Assembly: GCA_050291245.1 (NCBI GenBank)
Contig: JBNKJP010000044.1
Location: forward strand, 186,001-250,000
Source of the DNA: Thiodiazotropha sp050291245
Lineage (GTDB): Bacteria > Pseudomonadota > Gammaproteobacteria > Chromatiales > Chromatiaceae
DNA: 64,000 nucleotides
Direction of reading: 5' to 3'
The position numbers and the translations under genes are program-made. The stretch's first letter is position 1; every line of letters begins with the position of its first letter. Of the stretch, positions 16,491-24,674 are shown in pieces. Below the pieces are notes generated by a model. The model was not told the origin of the DNA. It was given only the letters and a program-made list of their open reading frames with translations, and made no database searches.

Positions 16491-17340
16491 AGTAACCCAT
16501 GGAGGCCAGGTCGAGTCCCGAGGGAATCTCCGGCATCGAGCGTACGCCGCTGAGAATCTCCCCGTCGGGTCGCAGGTCCAACCAGCGGTATCCCGGTGGT
16601 GTTGGGTCGATCGCGAAGTTATCCTCACCCGCGCTGAACTGCACACAGGTTGAAGGTGAGCCAAGGATCTTCAGGCCCTGATAGGTGGTTTCGAAGGTCT
16701 GGTGGATATGTCCGCAGAGAATGCCTCTGACCTGAGGGTGGCGTTGGATCAGGTCGAAGAAAGCCCCGGGATTTTCCAGTACCATGGTGTCCATCCATTG
16801 ACTGCCCACCGGCAGCGGATGGTGGTGCATGCAGATGAGGGTGTGCTTGTCGGTATGGGATTCCAGCAGCAGCGAAAGCAGCTTCATCTGCTCCGGGTCG
16901 ATCCGCCCCCCATCCTCGTCCACAATGGTCGAATCGAGAAAGATCAACGACCATCCCTTGGCCTGGACACTGGGGATGTAGTGGACGTTATCCTGGTTCA
17001 ACAGTTGTTTCATGCGCACCGGAAGGTCATGATTTCCGGGCAGGCAGTAGGTCGGAATCTCGGTGAGCTTGAAACGCCCGAGCAGGCGCTTGTATCCGGT
17101 TTCCGAGGCGTCATGCACCAGATCTCCGGTGGCCACCAGCAGATCGGGAATTCCGGTCTCCTGGAGAGACTGGGCGAGGATCTGATCGAAGGTCTTGAGG
17201 GTATTGATCCCCAGCAGGCAACGGGATGGATCGGCGTAGAGATGGCTGTCCGTGATCTGCAGGACTTTCAAGCCTTCAGCAGAATGCTGCCGGAAGTCGT
17301 TTGATGTGTCATCGGGACGGCTACTCATAGAGCGGTTCAT
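16489..17340 (-). CDS. cpdA: 3',5'-cyclic-AMP phosphodiesterase CpdA
   Basis: The product (283 residues from the ATG at 17340; starts at TTG 17367 or ATG 17328 are alternatives) is a calcineurin-type metallophosphoesterase. All metal-binding motifs are visible in order: QITDSHLY (D-x-H), LVATGDLVHD (GD), LPGNHDLP (GNHD), MHHHPLPVGSQWMD and CGHIHQ (GHxH). The SHLY start and the MD after the HHHP motif are typical of CpdA, which hydrolyses cAMP and so tunes CRP-dependent control. It is divergent from oxyR across about 220 A+T-rich bases. Its last codon and stop lie at the edge of the family A inverted-repeat element, so the C-terminus may have been altered. Confidence 0.9.
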   Translation of the reverse strand: MNRSMSSRPDDTSNDFRQHSAEGLKVLQITDSHLYADPSRCLLGINTLKTFDQILAQSLQETGIPDLLVATGDLVHDASETGYKRLLGRFKLTEIPTYCLPGNHDLPVRMKQLLNQDNVHYIPSVQAKGWSLIFLDSTIVDEDGGRIDPEQMKLLSLLLESHTDKHTLICMHHHPLPVGSQWMDTMVLENPGAFFDLIQRHPQVRGILCGHIHQTFETTYQGLKILGSPSTCVQFSAGEDNFAIDPTPPGYRWLDLRPDGEILSGVRSMPEIPSGLDLASMGY

Positions 17341-17562
17341 CTTTCGGTTTTTAAAGCTGACGAGCAACGTGATTCTCCAGGCCCCAGCAGGATCATCATC
17401 CTGCCATTATAGTAGTTCAGGTTTCGCTAAAGCTAAAACGGATATTTTGCTTCAATGTCCTAAACTTAGAATTTATTCCATATCCGTATCAATTTTCTGT
17501 TGAAGTGTTAACATTTTTTATGTCTATTAAAATTTTCTATCCCCATGTCTAAAATATAGATC

Positions 17563-18513
17563 ATGACCCTCAACGAACTTCGATACATTGTCGCAGTTGC
17601 TCAGAAACGGCATTTCGGACATGCCGCCGAGGCCTGTTTCGTCAGTCAGCCTACACTCAGTGTGGCGGTAAAGAAGCTTGAAGAGGAGTTGGGGGTCGGT
17701 TTGTTCGAGCGTGGTCAGGGGGAGGTAAGCCTGACTGCCGCCGGTGAGCGGATCGTGGCTCAGGCGCAAAGGGTGCTGGAAGAGGCCGGAATGATCCGTC
17801 AGCTTGCCAGCCAGAGCGTGGATCAGCGCGTCGGTCCCTTGCGGGTGGGGGCCATTCCCACCGTGGGACCCTATCTTTTTCCCCACCTGATCCCCATTTT
17901 GCATCAGCAGGCGCCGGAGATGAGTCTGATCATCCGAGAGCAGGTTACCCCGGTTCTCACGGAACAGCTTAAGCAGGGGGAGTTGGACCTGGTGATCGTC
18001 TCGCTGCCCTACGGTGAGCCGGGCATCGTGACCCGGCCCCTGTATGAAGAGTCCTTCTCCGTACTGTTGCCGAAACAGCATCCACTCGCCGCTCAGGACA
18101 GTATCGAGGCGGCGCAACTGGAACATGAGGAGGTGCTGTTACTGAGCCATGGGCACTGTTTTCGTGAGCAGGTTCGAAGAATCTGTCCGGGATGTCTGCA
18201 GACCACAAGCGGGGAGACGACAAACAAGAACCTGGAAGGGGGGTCTCTGGAGACGATCTGCTACATGGTCGCGAGTGGCATCGGCATTTCAGTGATTCCG
18301 GACTCGACCATAGGCAGCAGGGAGGCTTGCTGGGAACTGCTCACTACCCGCCCGATGGCGGGAAATCTGCCCCGGCGGCGTATCGGACTGGCCTGGCGCA
18401 AGAGTTTTCCCAGACCCCAGGCGGTTGAGATATTTGCCGATGCGGTACACGCCTGCCCGATTCGCGGGGTTGTGATGACGGAAAATGAGGCGCTGGAATT
18501 GATGGAGGCCTGA
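17563..18513 (+). CDS. oxyR: Hydrogen peroxide-responsive regulator OxyR
   Basis: This 316-residue LysR-family regulator has the N-terminal winged helix (LNELRYIVAVAQKRHFGHAAEACFVSQPTLSVAVKKLE) and, decisively, cysteines at positions 199 and 208 within GHCFREQVRRICPGC, exactly the peroxide-sensing pair of E. coli OxyR that forms a disulfide on oxidation. LPYGEPGIVTRPLYEE and VASGIGISVIP are also OxyR-like. The short A+T-rich gap before it holds a weak CTAT-containing site at 17526-17540 that could contribute to autoregulation; I would not rely on it. No peroxidase gene is adjacent. It would activate catalase, peroxiredoxin and iron-homeostasis genes elsewhere. Confidence 0.96.
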   Translation: MTLNELRYIVAVAQKRHFGHAAEACFVSQPTLSVAVKKLEEELGVGLFERGQGEVSLTAAGERIVAQAQRVLEEAGMIRQLASQSVDQRVGPLRVGAIPTVGPYLFPHLIPILHQQAPEMSLIIREQVTPVLTEQLKQGELDLVIVSLPYGEPGIVTRPLYEESFSVLLPKQHPLAAQDSIEAAQLEHEEVLLLSHGHCFREQVRRICPGCLQTTSGETTNKNLEGGSLETICYMVASGIGISVIPDSTIGSREACWELLTTRPMAGNLPRRRIGLAWRKSFPRPQAVEIFADAVHACPIRGVVMTENEALELMEA

Positions 18514-18543
18514 TATCCCGGAGTCTGTGTCCGGGTTGGGGTA

Positions 18544-20511
18544 TCAGATCACCCGATCGTTGCCGCCGTCGATGGGAATCTGCGCCCCGGTGGTCTTGGC
18601 GAAACCCGCTCCGCAGAGATCCGCCGTCAGCGCCGCAACATCCTGGCGGGATATCTCACAGCCCAGTAGATTGCGCTTTTTATATTCCGCAACCGACAGT
18701 CCGTAGTGCCGGGCCCGGTTTTCCAGGACTTCCGGGGTCCAGATCCCCGTGTCGAACACGGCGTCCGGATGCAGGCTGTTGACCCGGATGCCCTGGGACG
18801 CCCATTCGAGGGCCACCACCCGGGCCAGTTGATTGAGCGCCGCCTTGGAGGCGGAATAGGCGGCTGCCCCCTGGCCCGGTGCGGGCACGTTCTTCGAGCC
18901 GATGATCACCACCCGGCCATAGCGGGCCGCCTGTTTCAGGTAGGGATGGGATTCCCGCAACAGAATCAGGTTGGCATCCAGATTGATCTGCATGACCTGA
19001 CGCCAGGCCTCGTCCTCGAGTTCCGCCACCGGGCAGCTTTTCGGGAACATTCCCGCATTCAGGATCAGCATGTCCAGTCCGCCGAAGCTCAGCAGGGTCT
19101 GTTCCAGGGCCTGTTTCACCGCGAGCCGGTCGGTGACGTCGCACTGGATGCCGAGAAAACCGTCCCCCAGGGATTGGGAGAGGATCGCCGGGTTGCGGTC
19201 CAATCCCACCACGGCGGCGCCCCGTTGCAACAGTGTCGTGACACAGGCTTGTCCAATACCGGAAGCGGCGCCGGTGACCAGGGCCACCTCGCCCTGAAAC
19301 TCGGGGGTGTGTTTACTGCGGTTGAGCTTCGCCTGTTCCAGTTCCCAGTATTCCACATCGAAAATCTGTTGATCCTCGAGGGCCTGCCAGCGTTCGAGTT
19401 TTTCCGCGCGCTGGATGATCTCCAGGGTATGGCGGTAGATATCCGCCACGATACCGGCATCCCGGCTGGTGGCGCCAATACTGATCAGGCCGAGCTCAGG
19501 ATCGAGCACAACCCGGGGGGCGGGATCGAGCATTTCCACCGGGGTGCGGGCATTGGGGGCATGACGTTCAAAATAGCGTTGATAGGCCCCGACGTACTCG
19601 ATGACCTCGGTGCCGAGCATAGGCATCTGTTTGGTGCGCAACACATGGTCCGGAGTGGCCGGGCCCCGTTGGGCGATCTTCTGCAGGTCGGGACGCTGAC
19701 AAAAGGCGAGATCCGCCGGCGCATGGTGGCTGCGCATGATGACGGGAAAACCGGCGACGTCGGAAATTTCCCGGCGCAGACAGGCCAGGGTTTCGGGTTG
19801 TGTGGCGGGGGTCCGGTGTTTCTGGGGGATTGACCAGGCGCCGGCGCGCTTGAGTGCGTTTTCCGCCTCATCCACCAGTTGAATCATCCGCTCATAGGAT
19901 TCCCGGGCGGTCGCGCCGAAGGTGAACAGGCCGTGGTTCATCAGCACCATACCCAAGGTGCCCTCGTGGGCTTCCCGGGGAAACTGACGCGCTACCTGCC
20001 GGGCCAGGTCGAATCCGGGCATGACGTAGGGAACGATCACCACCCGGTCCTGATAGAGTTCGCGGATGCGTTGCTCGCCTCCGGGGGTGTTGGTCAGGGT
20101 GATGATGGCGTCGGCGTGGGTGTGGTCCACATAGGTGTAGGGCAGACAGGCATGCAGGATCGATTCTACAGAGGCGGTAGGCGCGCTGGCCTGGGTCTGG
20201 TGGGTCTTCAGCTGGTTGACCATCTCGCTGTCACTGAGGATGTCGAGCTGTGCCAGACGCAGCAGATGATCCATCCGCAGGGGCGTGAATCCCTCGGCTT
20301 CGATTTGGGCCAAATCCCAACCGCTGCCCTTGACGTAGAGTATCGGGACTTCCTCGCCGAACAGGTCTGTCTGAGTGAGCTTCAGGGAGGTATTGCCCCC
20401 GCCATGCAGAACCAGGCTGGGTTCGGAACCCAGCAGTCGTGAGCTGTATACCCGCCGTGCGAGTTCATCCTGACAGGCATCCGCCTGTTGTTGATTCCAG
20501 CGGTTTTTCAT
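18544..20511 (-). CDS. Bifunctional aldolase/short-chain dehydrogenase
   Basis: This 655-residue protein is a fusion. Residues about 1-400 are a class II aldolase (RhaD/fuculose-1-phosphate aldolase type): VLHGGGNTSLKL, LPYTYVDHTHADAII with the metal histidines, and MNHGLFTFGATARESYERM. Residues about 425-655 are a short-chain dehydrogenase with the cofactor loop LVTGAASGIGQAC, LNAGMFP, and the catalytic SxxxYSASK arrangement (GSKNVPAPGQGAAAYSASKAALNQ). This architecture is a known family that may cleave rhamnulose-1-phosphate and oxidise the lactaldehyde, as in the RhaD-type bifunctional enzymes. No rhamnose kinase or isomerase genes are nearby, so the natural substrate is uncertain. It is transcribed alone. 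Confidence 0.9.
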   Translation of the reverse strand: MKNRWNQQQADACQDELARRVYSSRLLGSEPSLVLHGGGNTSLKLTQTDLFGEEVPILYVKGSGWDLAQIEAEGFTPLRMDHLLRLAQLDILSDSEMVNQLKTHQTQASAPTASVESILHACLPYTYVDHTHADAIITLTNTPGGEQRIRELYQDRVVIVPYVMPGFDLARQVARQFPREAHEGTLGMVLMNHGLFTFGATARESYERMIQLVDEAENALKRAGAWSIPQKHRTPATQPETLACLRREISDVAGFPVIMRSHHAPADLAFCQRPDLQKIAQRGPATPDHVLRTKQMPMLGTEVIEYVGAYQRYFERHAPNARTPVEMLDPAPRVVLDPELGLISIGATSRDAGIVADIYRHTLEIIQRAEKLERWQALEDQQIFDVEYWELEQAKLNRSKHTPEFQGEVALVTGAASGIGQACVTTLLQRGAAVVGLDRNPAILSQSLGDGFLGIQCDVTDRLAVKQALEQTLLSFGGLDMLILNAGMFPKSCPVAELEDEAWRQVMQINLDANLILLRESHPYLKQAARYGRVVIIGSKNVPAPGQGAAAYSASKAALNQLARVVALEWASQGIRVNSLHPDAVFDTGIWTPEVLENRARHYGLSVAEYKKRNLLGCEISRQDVAALTADLCGAGFAKTTGAQIPIDGGNDRVI

Positions 20512-20526
20512 CGACGGCTGTTCCTA

Positions 20527-20730
20527 GTGTAGTGTCTTATACTAATACGCGATTATAGCGTGACGCCAAGCCATTGGCCGTTAGGCACTCCTCAAGGGGG
20601 CGTGTGGCGCAGGCAATGGCTGGTCCTTTCCAAGCCGCGTAACGCCCCGAAGGAAATGCCTTTGGGGTACGCCCCGCCTTGGGACCCGTGCGGGCCTCCA
20701 TAATCGCGCAATCAGTATGGGACACTACAC
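20527..20730. repeat. 204-bp fold-back element with ~31-bp terminal inverted repeats (family B)
   Basis: The ends 20527-20557 and about 20700-20730 are inverted repeats starting GTGTAGTGTC, followed by a mostly matching ATACTRAT...GCGATTAT. A second nested pair (CCAAGCCATTG near 20568 against CAATGGCTGG near 20614) makes the whole unit foldable. It encodes nothing likely. It fills the space between the aldolase fusion and fabA. A diverged relative of its right half lies at about 47480-47578, and an isolated copy of its terminus lies at 29086-29100, so it is a dispersed family rather than a local hairpin. Confidence 0.78.
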
Positions 20731-20806
20731 GCGTGTCTCCCCGGTTTGACTGGGTGTTCATAACCGAAGGGTACGACCGGAATCAAGGCAAACAGCGTGG
20801 GTGAAA

Positions 20807-21322
20807 TCAGAAATTGTCGGTGGAGGTGAACAGACCTACCCGCAGATCCTTGGCGCTGTAGATCTCCCGGCCGTCTACCTTCATGACGCCGTCGGCCACC
20901 CCCAGAACCAGTCTACGGGTGATGATCCGTTTGATGTCGATGTGGTATGTCACCAGTTTCGCGGTTGGAAGCACCTGACCGGTGAATTTAACCTCGCCCA
21001 CGCCCAGGGCGCGACCGTGTCCCGGGTTGCCGATCCAGGCGAGAAAAAAGCCGACCAGTTGCCACATGGCGTCCAATCCCAGGCAGCCTGGCATGACCGG
21101 GTCGCCGGGAAAGTGGCAATCGAAAAACCACAGATCGGGGTTGATGTCGAGTTCGGCCAGAATCTCGCCCTTGCCGTTGCTGCCACCCTCGTCACTGATT
21201 TTTACGACCCGGTCGAGCATCAGCATATTGGGGGTGGGCAGTTGGGCGTTGCCGGGCCCAAACATCTCCCCTCTGCCGCAGCGCAGTAGTTCATCGCGAT
21301 CGAAGGAGTTGGGTCGAGTCAT
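20807..21322 (-). CDS. fabA: 3-hydroxyacyl-[ACP] dehydratase/isomerase FabA
   Basis: With the ATG at 21322 (MTRPNSFDRDELLRCGRG) the product has 171 residues, the length of E. coli FabA. It is a hot-dog fold enzyme that dehydrates 3-hydroxydecanoyl-ACP and isomerises the product to cis-3-decenoyl-ACP, the entry to unsaturated fatty acids. The active site is evident: WFFDCHFPGDPVMPGCLGLDAMWQ, with catalytic His and Asp. The GRGEMFG N-terminal segment distinguishes FabA from FabZ. FabA normally works with FabB, often encoded next to it; fabB is not adjacent here. The open frame extends 39 bases upstream, but this start has the better family fit. Confidence 0.96.
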   Translation of the reverse strand: MTRPNSFDRDELLRCGRGEMFGPGNAQLPTPNMLMLDRVVKISDEGGSNGKGEILAELDINPDLWFFDCHFPGDPVMPGCLGLDAMWQLVGFFLAWIGNPGHGRALGVGEVKFTGQVLPTAKLVTYHIDIKRIITRRLVLGVADGVMKVDGREIYSAKDLRVGLFTSTDNF

Positions 21323-21500
21323 GGATGCGCCTCTTGTCCGGGCCGGGTGCCCGGGTATCAAAAGCAGCCTAGTTTCCCTGCATAGGGTTGGGCTGTCAAA
21401 TGAGCCGGTCGCATTCCTGATCCTTCGCTGCCGTATCGGTTCTCCGGTGGGTATACTGGCAGGGTTGTACTCAATGATGTGGAAATGAGCCTGATAGGGG

Positions 21501-22094
21501 ATGAGGATGAGCTATTGTCGAATATTGTCACTGTTGCTGGTGCTGTGGTCTGTAGTGGCCTCTGCCGAGGAAATACGGGCACGGCCCTTGGAATGGGCCC
21601 AGCCCATGATCGGAACGGAACTGGACAATTTCTATCGACTCAATGATGAGGTTTACCGCTCAAAACAGCCGGACGACGAAGACATGCGGATGCTGGCGTC
21701 AATGGGGATCCGCAGCATCCTCAATCTTCGCGAATATCACAGTGATGATGACGAGGCACAAGACAGCGGCCTGGATCTCTTTCATGTGCCGGTGGCGGCT
21801 GGAGAGGTGGATGACCCCTTTATCGTGAAGGCCCTGCGCGCTATCCGTCAGGCGGACAAACCGATCCTCATCCATTGTTGGCACGGCAGTGACCGCACCG
21901 GCGTAGTTTCCGCCATGTACCGCATGGTATTTCAGAACTGGCCGCGGGAACAGGCCGTCGACGAGTTTATCAACGGGGGTTTCGGTTACCACGCAAGCTT
22001 CTACCCGAATATCGAGCACTATCTGCAAACCGTGGATGTTGCCGCCATCCGGCGTCAGGTGATGGACGATAAAAAGATTGTGGAGGGTATGTAA
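21501..22094 (+). CDS. Exported dual-specificity/tyrosine-type phosphatase
   Basis: This 197-residue protein has a signal peptide (RILSLLLVLWSVVASA) and then a cysteine-phosphatase fold. The P-loop is ILIHCWHGSDRTGVV (H-C-x5-R with Cys126), and a candidate general acid lies upstream in the AAGEVDDPF segment. YRSKQPDDEDMRMLASMGIRSILNLR is typical of the Siw14/DSP-like bacterial family, whose members act on phosphotyrosine or inositol phosphates. Export means its substrate must be periplasmic or external, for example a phosphorylated polysaccharide or phytate. It is divergent from fabA and followed by an unrelated small gene. No capsule genes are near. Confidence 0.82.
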   Translation: MRMSYCRILSLLLVLWSVVASAEEIRARPLEWAQPMIGTELDNFYRLNDEVYRSKQPDDEDMRMLASMGIRSILNLREYHSDDDEAQDSGLDLFHVPVAAGEVDDPFIVKALRAIRQADKPILIHCWHGSDRTGVVSAMYRMVFQNWPREQAVDEFINGGFGYHASFYPNIEHYLQTVDVAAIRRQVMDDKKIVEGM

Positions 22095-22144
22095 GAGCAG
22101 ATTCTCTTCGCATCCTGAAGGGGGCCAGGATTGGGGGTGGTGTC

Positions 22145-22480
22145 ATGACCGTGGTAGGTGTCGGATTCTCGATCAAGAGGATAGCGGATGCCCCGGAGGA
22201 TCAGCGCTCCCGTGTGATAGCCCAGGAGGCTGGGGCGACAGCCGGAGGTATCGCCGGCGGGGTCGCGGGGGCCAAGCTCGGGGCGATGATCGGTGTCGCG
22301 GGTGGCCCGGTGGGTATTGCTGTCGGCGCTGTGGTCGGTGGACTGGTAGGGGGCGCTATCGGCGGAGCGCTCAGCTTTTTCGCGGCTGATGCTACAAAAC
22401 CGGAATGTCAGCTCCTGAGTGAATGGCGCTCACTTCCTTCATCCCGGCGTATGCCGGGATCCAGAGTGCTTACGGCGTAA
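22145..22480 (+). CDS. Small glycine-zipper membrane protein with repeat-derived C-terminus
   Basis: This 111-residue frame opens MTVVGVGFSIKRI and holds a long glycine-zipper stretch (about residues 28-78; GGIAGGVAGAKLG, then GGLVGGAIGGALSFF), expected to insert in a membrane as a helical hairpin. The last about 15 residues (PSSRRMPGSRVL) are translated from a REP-like palindrome at 22441-22464, so the original C-terminus has probably been replaced. Similar Gly-rich segments occur in larger channel- or toxin-like proteins, so this may be a fragment of one. No immunity-like gene is obvious. Function unknown. Confidence 0.5.
   Translation: MTVVGVGFSIKRIADAPEDQRSRVIAQEAGATAGGIAGGVAGAKLGAMIGVAGGPVGIAVGAVVGGLVGGAIGGALSFFAADATKPECQLLSEWRSLPSSRRMPGSRVLTA
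22438..22464. repeat. REP-like palindrome, copy 1
   Basis: A perfect dyad, ATCCCGGCGTATGCCGGGAT, followed by CCAG. The same unit recurs at 24361-24387 and, inverted, at 29122-29148, with a decayed copy near 44634-44655. Here it lies inside the last codons of the glycine-zipper gene. Confidence 0.8.
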
Positions 22481-22536
22481 TGAAGGTGCCTTTTATCCGT
22501 AGGGAGCTAAAGAACCCCAAGGGTTGGCTTGATCTG

Positions 22537-24255
22537 TCAAAGGATCTGTCCGCGAATATGCGCGACGATCTCCTCGAGGGGAATGAAGCTGTTCTCGCTC
22601 TGGGTGCGAGCGCGGTACTCCACCTTGCCCTCGTCCAACGATTTCTCGCCAACAACGACACGGTGGGGGATGCCGATCAGCTCCATGTCGGCGAACATGA
22701 AACCGGGGCGCACGTCGCGATCATCGAGCAGCACCTCGATACCAGCGGCTTGTAAGTCGGCATAGAGCTTCTCCACCGCCTCACGCACTCGCTGGGATTT
22801 GTCCATCTTCATTGGGCAGAGGGCGACCTGGAAGGGCGCCAAGGCTACCGGCCAGGTGATGCCCTTGTCGTCATGGTTCTGTTCGATGGCGGCGGCGACC
22901 ACCCGGGTGACACCGATACCATAGCAGCCCATGGTCATCACCACAGCCTTGCCGTTTTCGTCGAGTACCGTGGCATTCATGGCGTCGCTGTATTTTTTGC
23001 CGAGCTGGAAGATATGTCCCACCTCGATGCCCCGGGCAATGGTCAGGGTGCCTTTCCCATCGGGGCTGGGATCGCCTTCGCGGACATTGCGCAGGTCAGC
23101 GATTTCGGTAGGTTCCGGCAGGTCGCGTCCCCAGTTGATGCCAAAGAAATGCTGACCGTCCTGGTTGGCGCCGGCGCTGAAATCGGCCATTTGGGCCACA
23201 CTGCGGTCGACGATACACGGGATCGGAAGATTCACCGGACCGAGAGAACCGGGCCCGGCACCGATAGCGGCGCGGATCTCCGCCTCGTCGGCGAACTGCA
23301 GAGGTGAGGCCACCTGGGACAGCTTGTCGGCCTTGATCTCGTTGAGCTCATGATCACCACGCACCAACAGGGCCACCAATTCGGCCTCGGTCTCCTCCGA
23401 TGCCTTGACCACCAGGGTCTTTACGGTCTGTTCGATAGGTTGGTTGAACTGCTCCACCAGTTCCTGGATGGTCTTGGCGTTGGGTGTATCGACCCGGGTC
23501 ATCTCGACGCCGGGTGCGGGACGCTCGCCGGCTGGGGCGATAGCCTCGGCCAGCTCTACATTGGCGGCGTAGTCGCTTTCGGTAGAGAAGGCGATGGCGT
23601 CCTCGCCCGAATCGGCCAGTACGTGGAACTCGTGAGAACCGCTGCCGCCGATGCTGCCGGTATCGGCGGCCACCGGGCGGAAGTCCAGGCCGCAACGGTT
23701 GAAGATGCGCGAATAGGTGGCGTGCATCACCTCATAGGTCTGCTGCAGGGAGGCCTGGTCGAGATGGAAGGAGTAGGCGTCCTTCATCAGGAACTCACGG
23801 GCGCGCATGACACCGAAACGGGGGCGTACCTCATCCCGGAACTTGGTCTGGATCTGGTAGAAGTTGATCGGCAGCTGCTTGTAGCTGCGCAGTTCGTTGC
23901 GTGCCAGATCGGTGATGATCTCCTCATGGGTGGGGCCGTAGCAGAACTCCCGGTTGTGGCGGTCGTGCAGACGCAGGAGTTCGGCGCCGTACTGCTCCCA
24001 ACGTCCCGACTCCTGCCACAGCTCGGCGGGTTGTACGGTAGGCATCAACACCTCAAGGGCGCCGGCCCGGTTCATCTCCTCGCGTACGATCGCCTCCACC
24101 TTGCGCAGTACCCGCAGGCCCAGGGGCAACCAGGTGTAGAGTCCGGCGGCCAGTTTACGGATCAAGCCGGCGCGCAGCATCAGCTGGTGGCTGGCGGTCT
24201 CGGCGTCGGCGGGGGTTTCCTTGACGGTGTTTAGGGGGAACTGGGAGGTGCGCAT
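22537..24255 (-). CDS. proS: Prolyl-tRNA synthetase
   Basis: This 572-residue class II aminoacyl-tRNA synthetase charges tRNA-Pro. Motif 1 to 2 region: FAAGLYTWLPLGLRVLRK-type N-terminus, EVLMPTVQPAELWQESGRW, then YKQLPINFYQIQTKFRDEVRPRFGVMRAREFLMKDAYSF. Residues about 225-390 are the inserted editing domain (YbaK-like; TVKTLVVKA, LRGD-type LLVRGDHELNE, GPVNLPIPCIVDRSV) that clears mischarged Ala-tRNA-Pro, so this is the bacterial-type enzyme. Motif 3 reads GCYGIGVTRVVAAAIEQNHDDKGI. The C-terminal anticodon-binding domain begins at APFQVAL. The length is standard (567-575). It is transcribed alone; a REP-like copy lies just upstream. Confidence 0.97.
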   Translation of the reverse strand: MRTSQFPLNTVKETPADAETASHQLMLRAGLIRKLAAGLYTWLPLGLRVLRKVEAIVREEMNRAGALEVLMPTVQPAELWQESGRWEQYGAELLRLHDRHNREFCYGPTHEEIITDLARNELRSYKQLPINFYQIQTKFRDEVRPRFGVMRAREFLMKDAYSFHLDQASLQQTYEVMHATYSRIFNRCGLDFRPVAADTGSIGGSGSHEFHVLADSGEDAIAFSTESDYAANVELAEAIAPAGERPAPGVEMTRVDTPNAKTIQELVEQFNQPIEQTVKTLVVKASEETEAELVALLVRGDHELNEIKADKLSQVASPLQFADEAEIRAAIGAGPGSLGPVNLPIPCIVDRSVAQMADFSAGANQDGQHFFGINWGRDLPEPTEIADLRNVREGDPSPDGKGTLTIARGIEVGHIFQLGKKYSDAMNATVLDENGKAVVMTMGCYGIGVTRVVAAAIEQNHDDKGITWPVALAPFQVALCPMKMDKSQRVREAVEKLYADLQAAGIEVLLDDRDVRPGFMFADMELIGIPHRVVVGEKSLDEGKVEYRARTQSENSFIPLEEIVAHIRGQIL

Positions 24256-24360
24256 GGGTCGAATCTGCCTGATATTGCAAAAGACCTAATTCTATCCTGC
24301 GAGGCGGGTTGGGTCATCTGGCGAACGGTAATAGTATTTACTCTTAAACCAAAAACCACT

Positions 24361-24387
24361 GTCATCCCGGCGGATGCCGGGATCCAG
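24361..24387. repeat. REP-like palindrome, copy 2
   Basis: The unit GTCATCCCGGCGGATGCC followed by GGGATCCAG matches copies 1 and 3 closely. One base of the dyad loop differs. It lies upstream of proS and away from coding sequence. Confidence 0.8.
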
Positions 24388-24595
24388 GTACTGATTCTGA
24401 ACTCAGATACTTGAGAGAAAATTGTATTGTCAGGTGCTTCAAGCCCGCCCTTGCCCGGATTACGCCTTTTGACAGGGAGAGGGTTATTGCCTGCGAGCCG
24501 TACCCACAGGTAGACCCCCTGAGGGTACGCGTTGATGAAGGGCAGGCGTCTGAGTATTTTCAGCGTCGCTTGTCTTGATCTCCGTCATTTTTATA

Positions 24596-24631
24596 ACATT
24601 GTGTTTTTTCTTGTGTTAAAAAATACAATGT
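24596..24631. promoter_or_regulatory. Long A+T-rich dyad upstream of the lipoprotein gene
   Basis: The arms 24596-24609 (ACATTGTGTTTTTT) and 24618-24631 (AAAAAATACAATGT) pair at 13 of 14 positions around an eight-base loop. It ends 43 bases before the lipoprotein ATG. The poly-T arm would also allow it to act as a terminator; either an operator or a terminator reading is possible. Confidence 0.45.
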
Positions 24632-24674
24632 GGGCTTTATGAAAAAGTGCTTGATATGACTAGTTGAGTGATTG

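Larger units (their letters stand above)
24256..24674. other. Intergenic region between proS and the broken lipoprotein gene
   Basis: This 419-base stretch contains a REP-like palindrome (24361-24387) and a sharply A+T-rich right end from about 24580. Within that end is a 36-base dyad at 24596-24631. Between about 24430 and 24560 I see no gene and only weak dyads around GCCCGCCCTTGCC and GGGCAGGCG. Confidence 0.5.

Noticed and set aside
16193..16492. Protein-coding frame of 99 codons across the family A element
   Set aside because: The frame is built from the inverted-repeat element and overlaps the sfsA end; no ribosome site or family.
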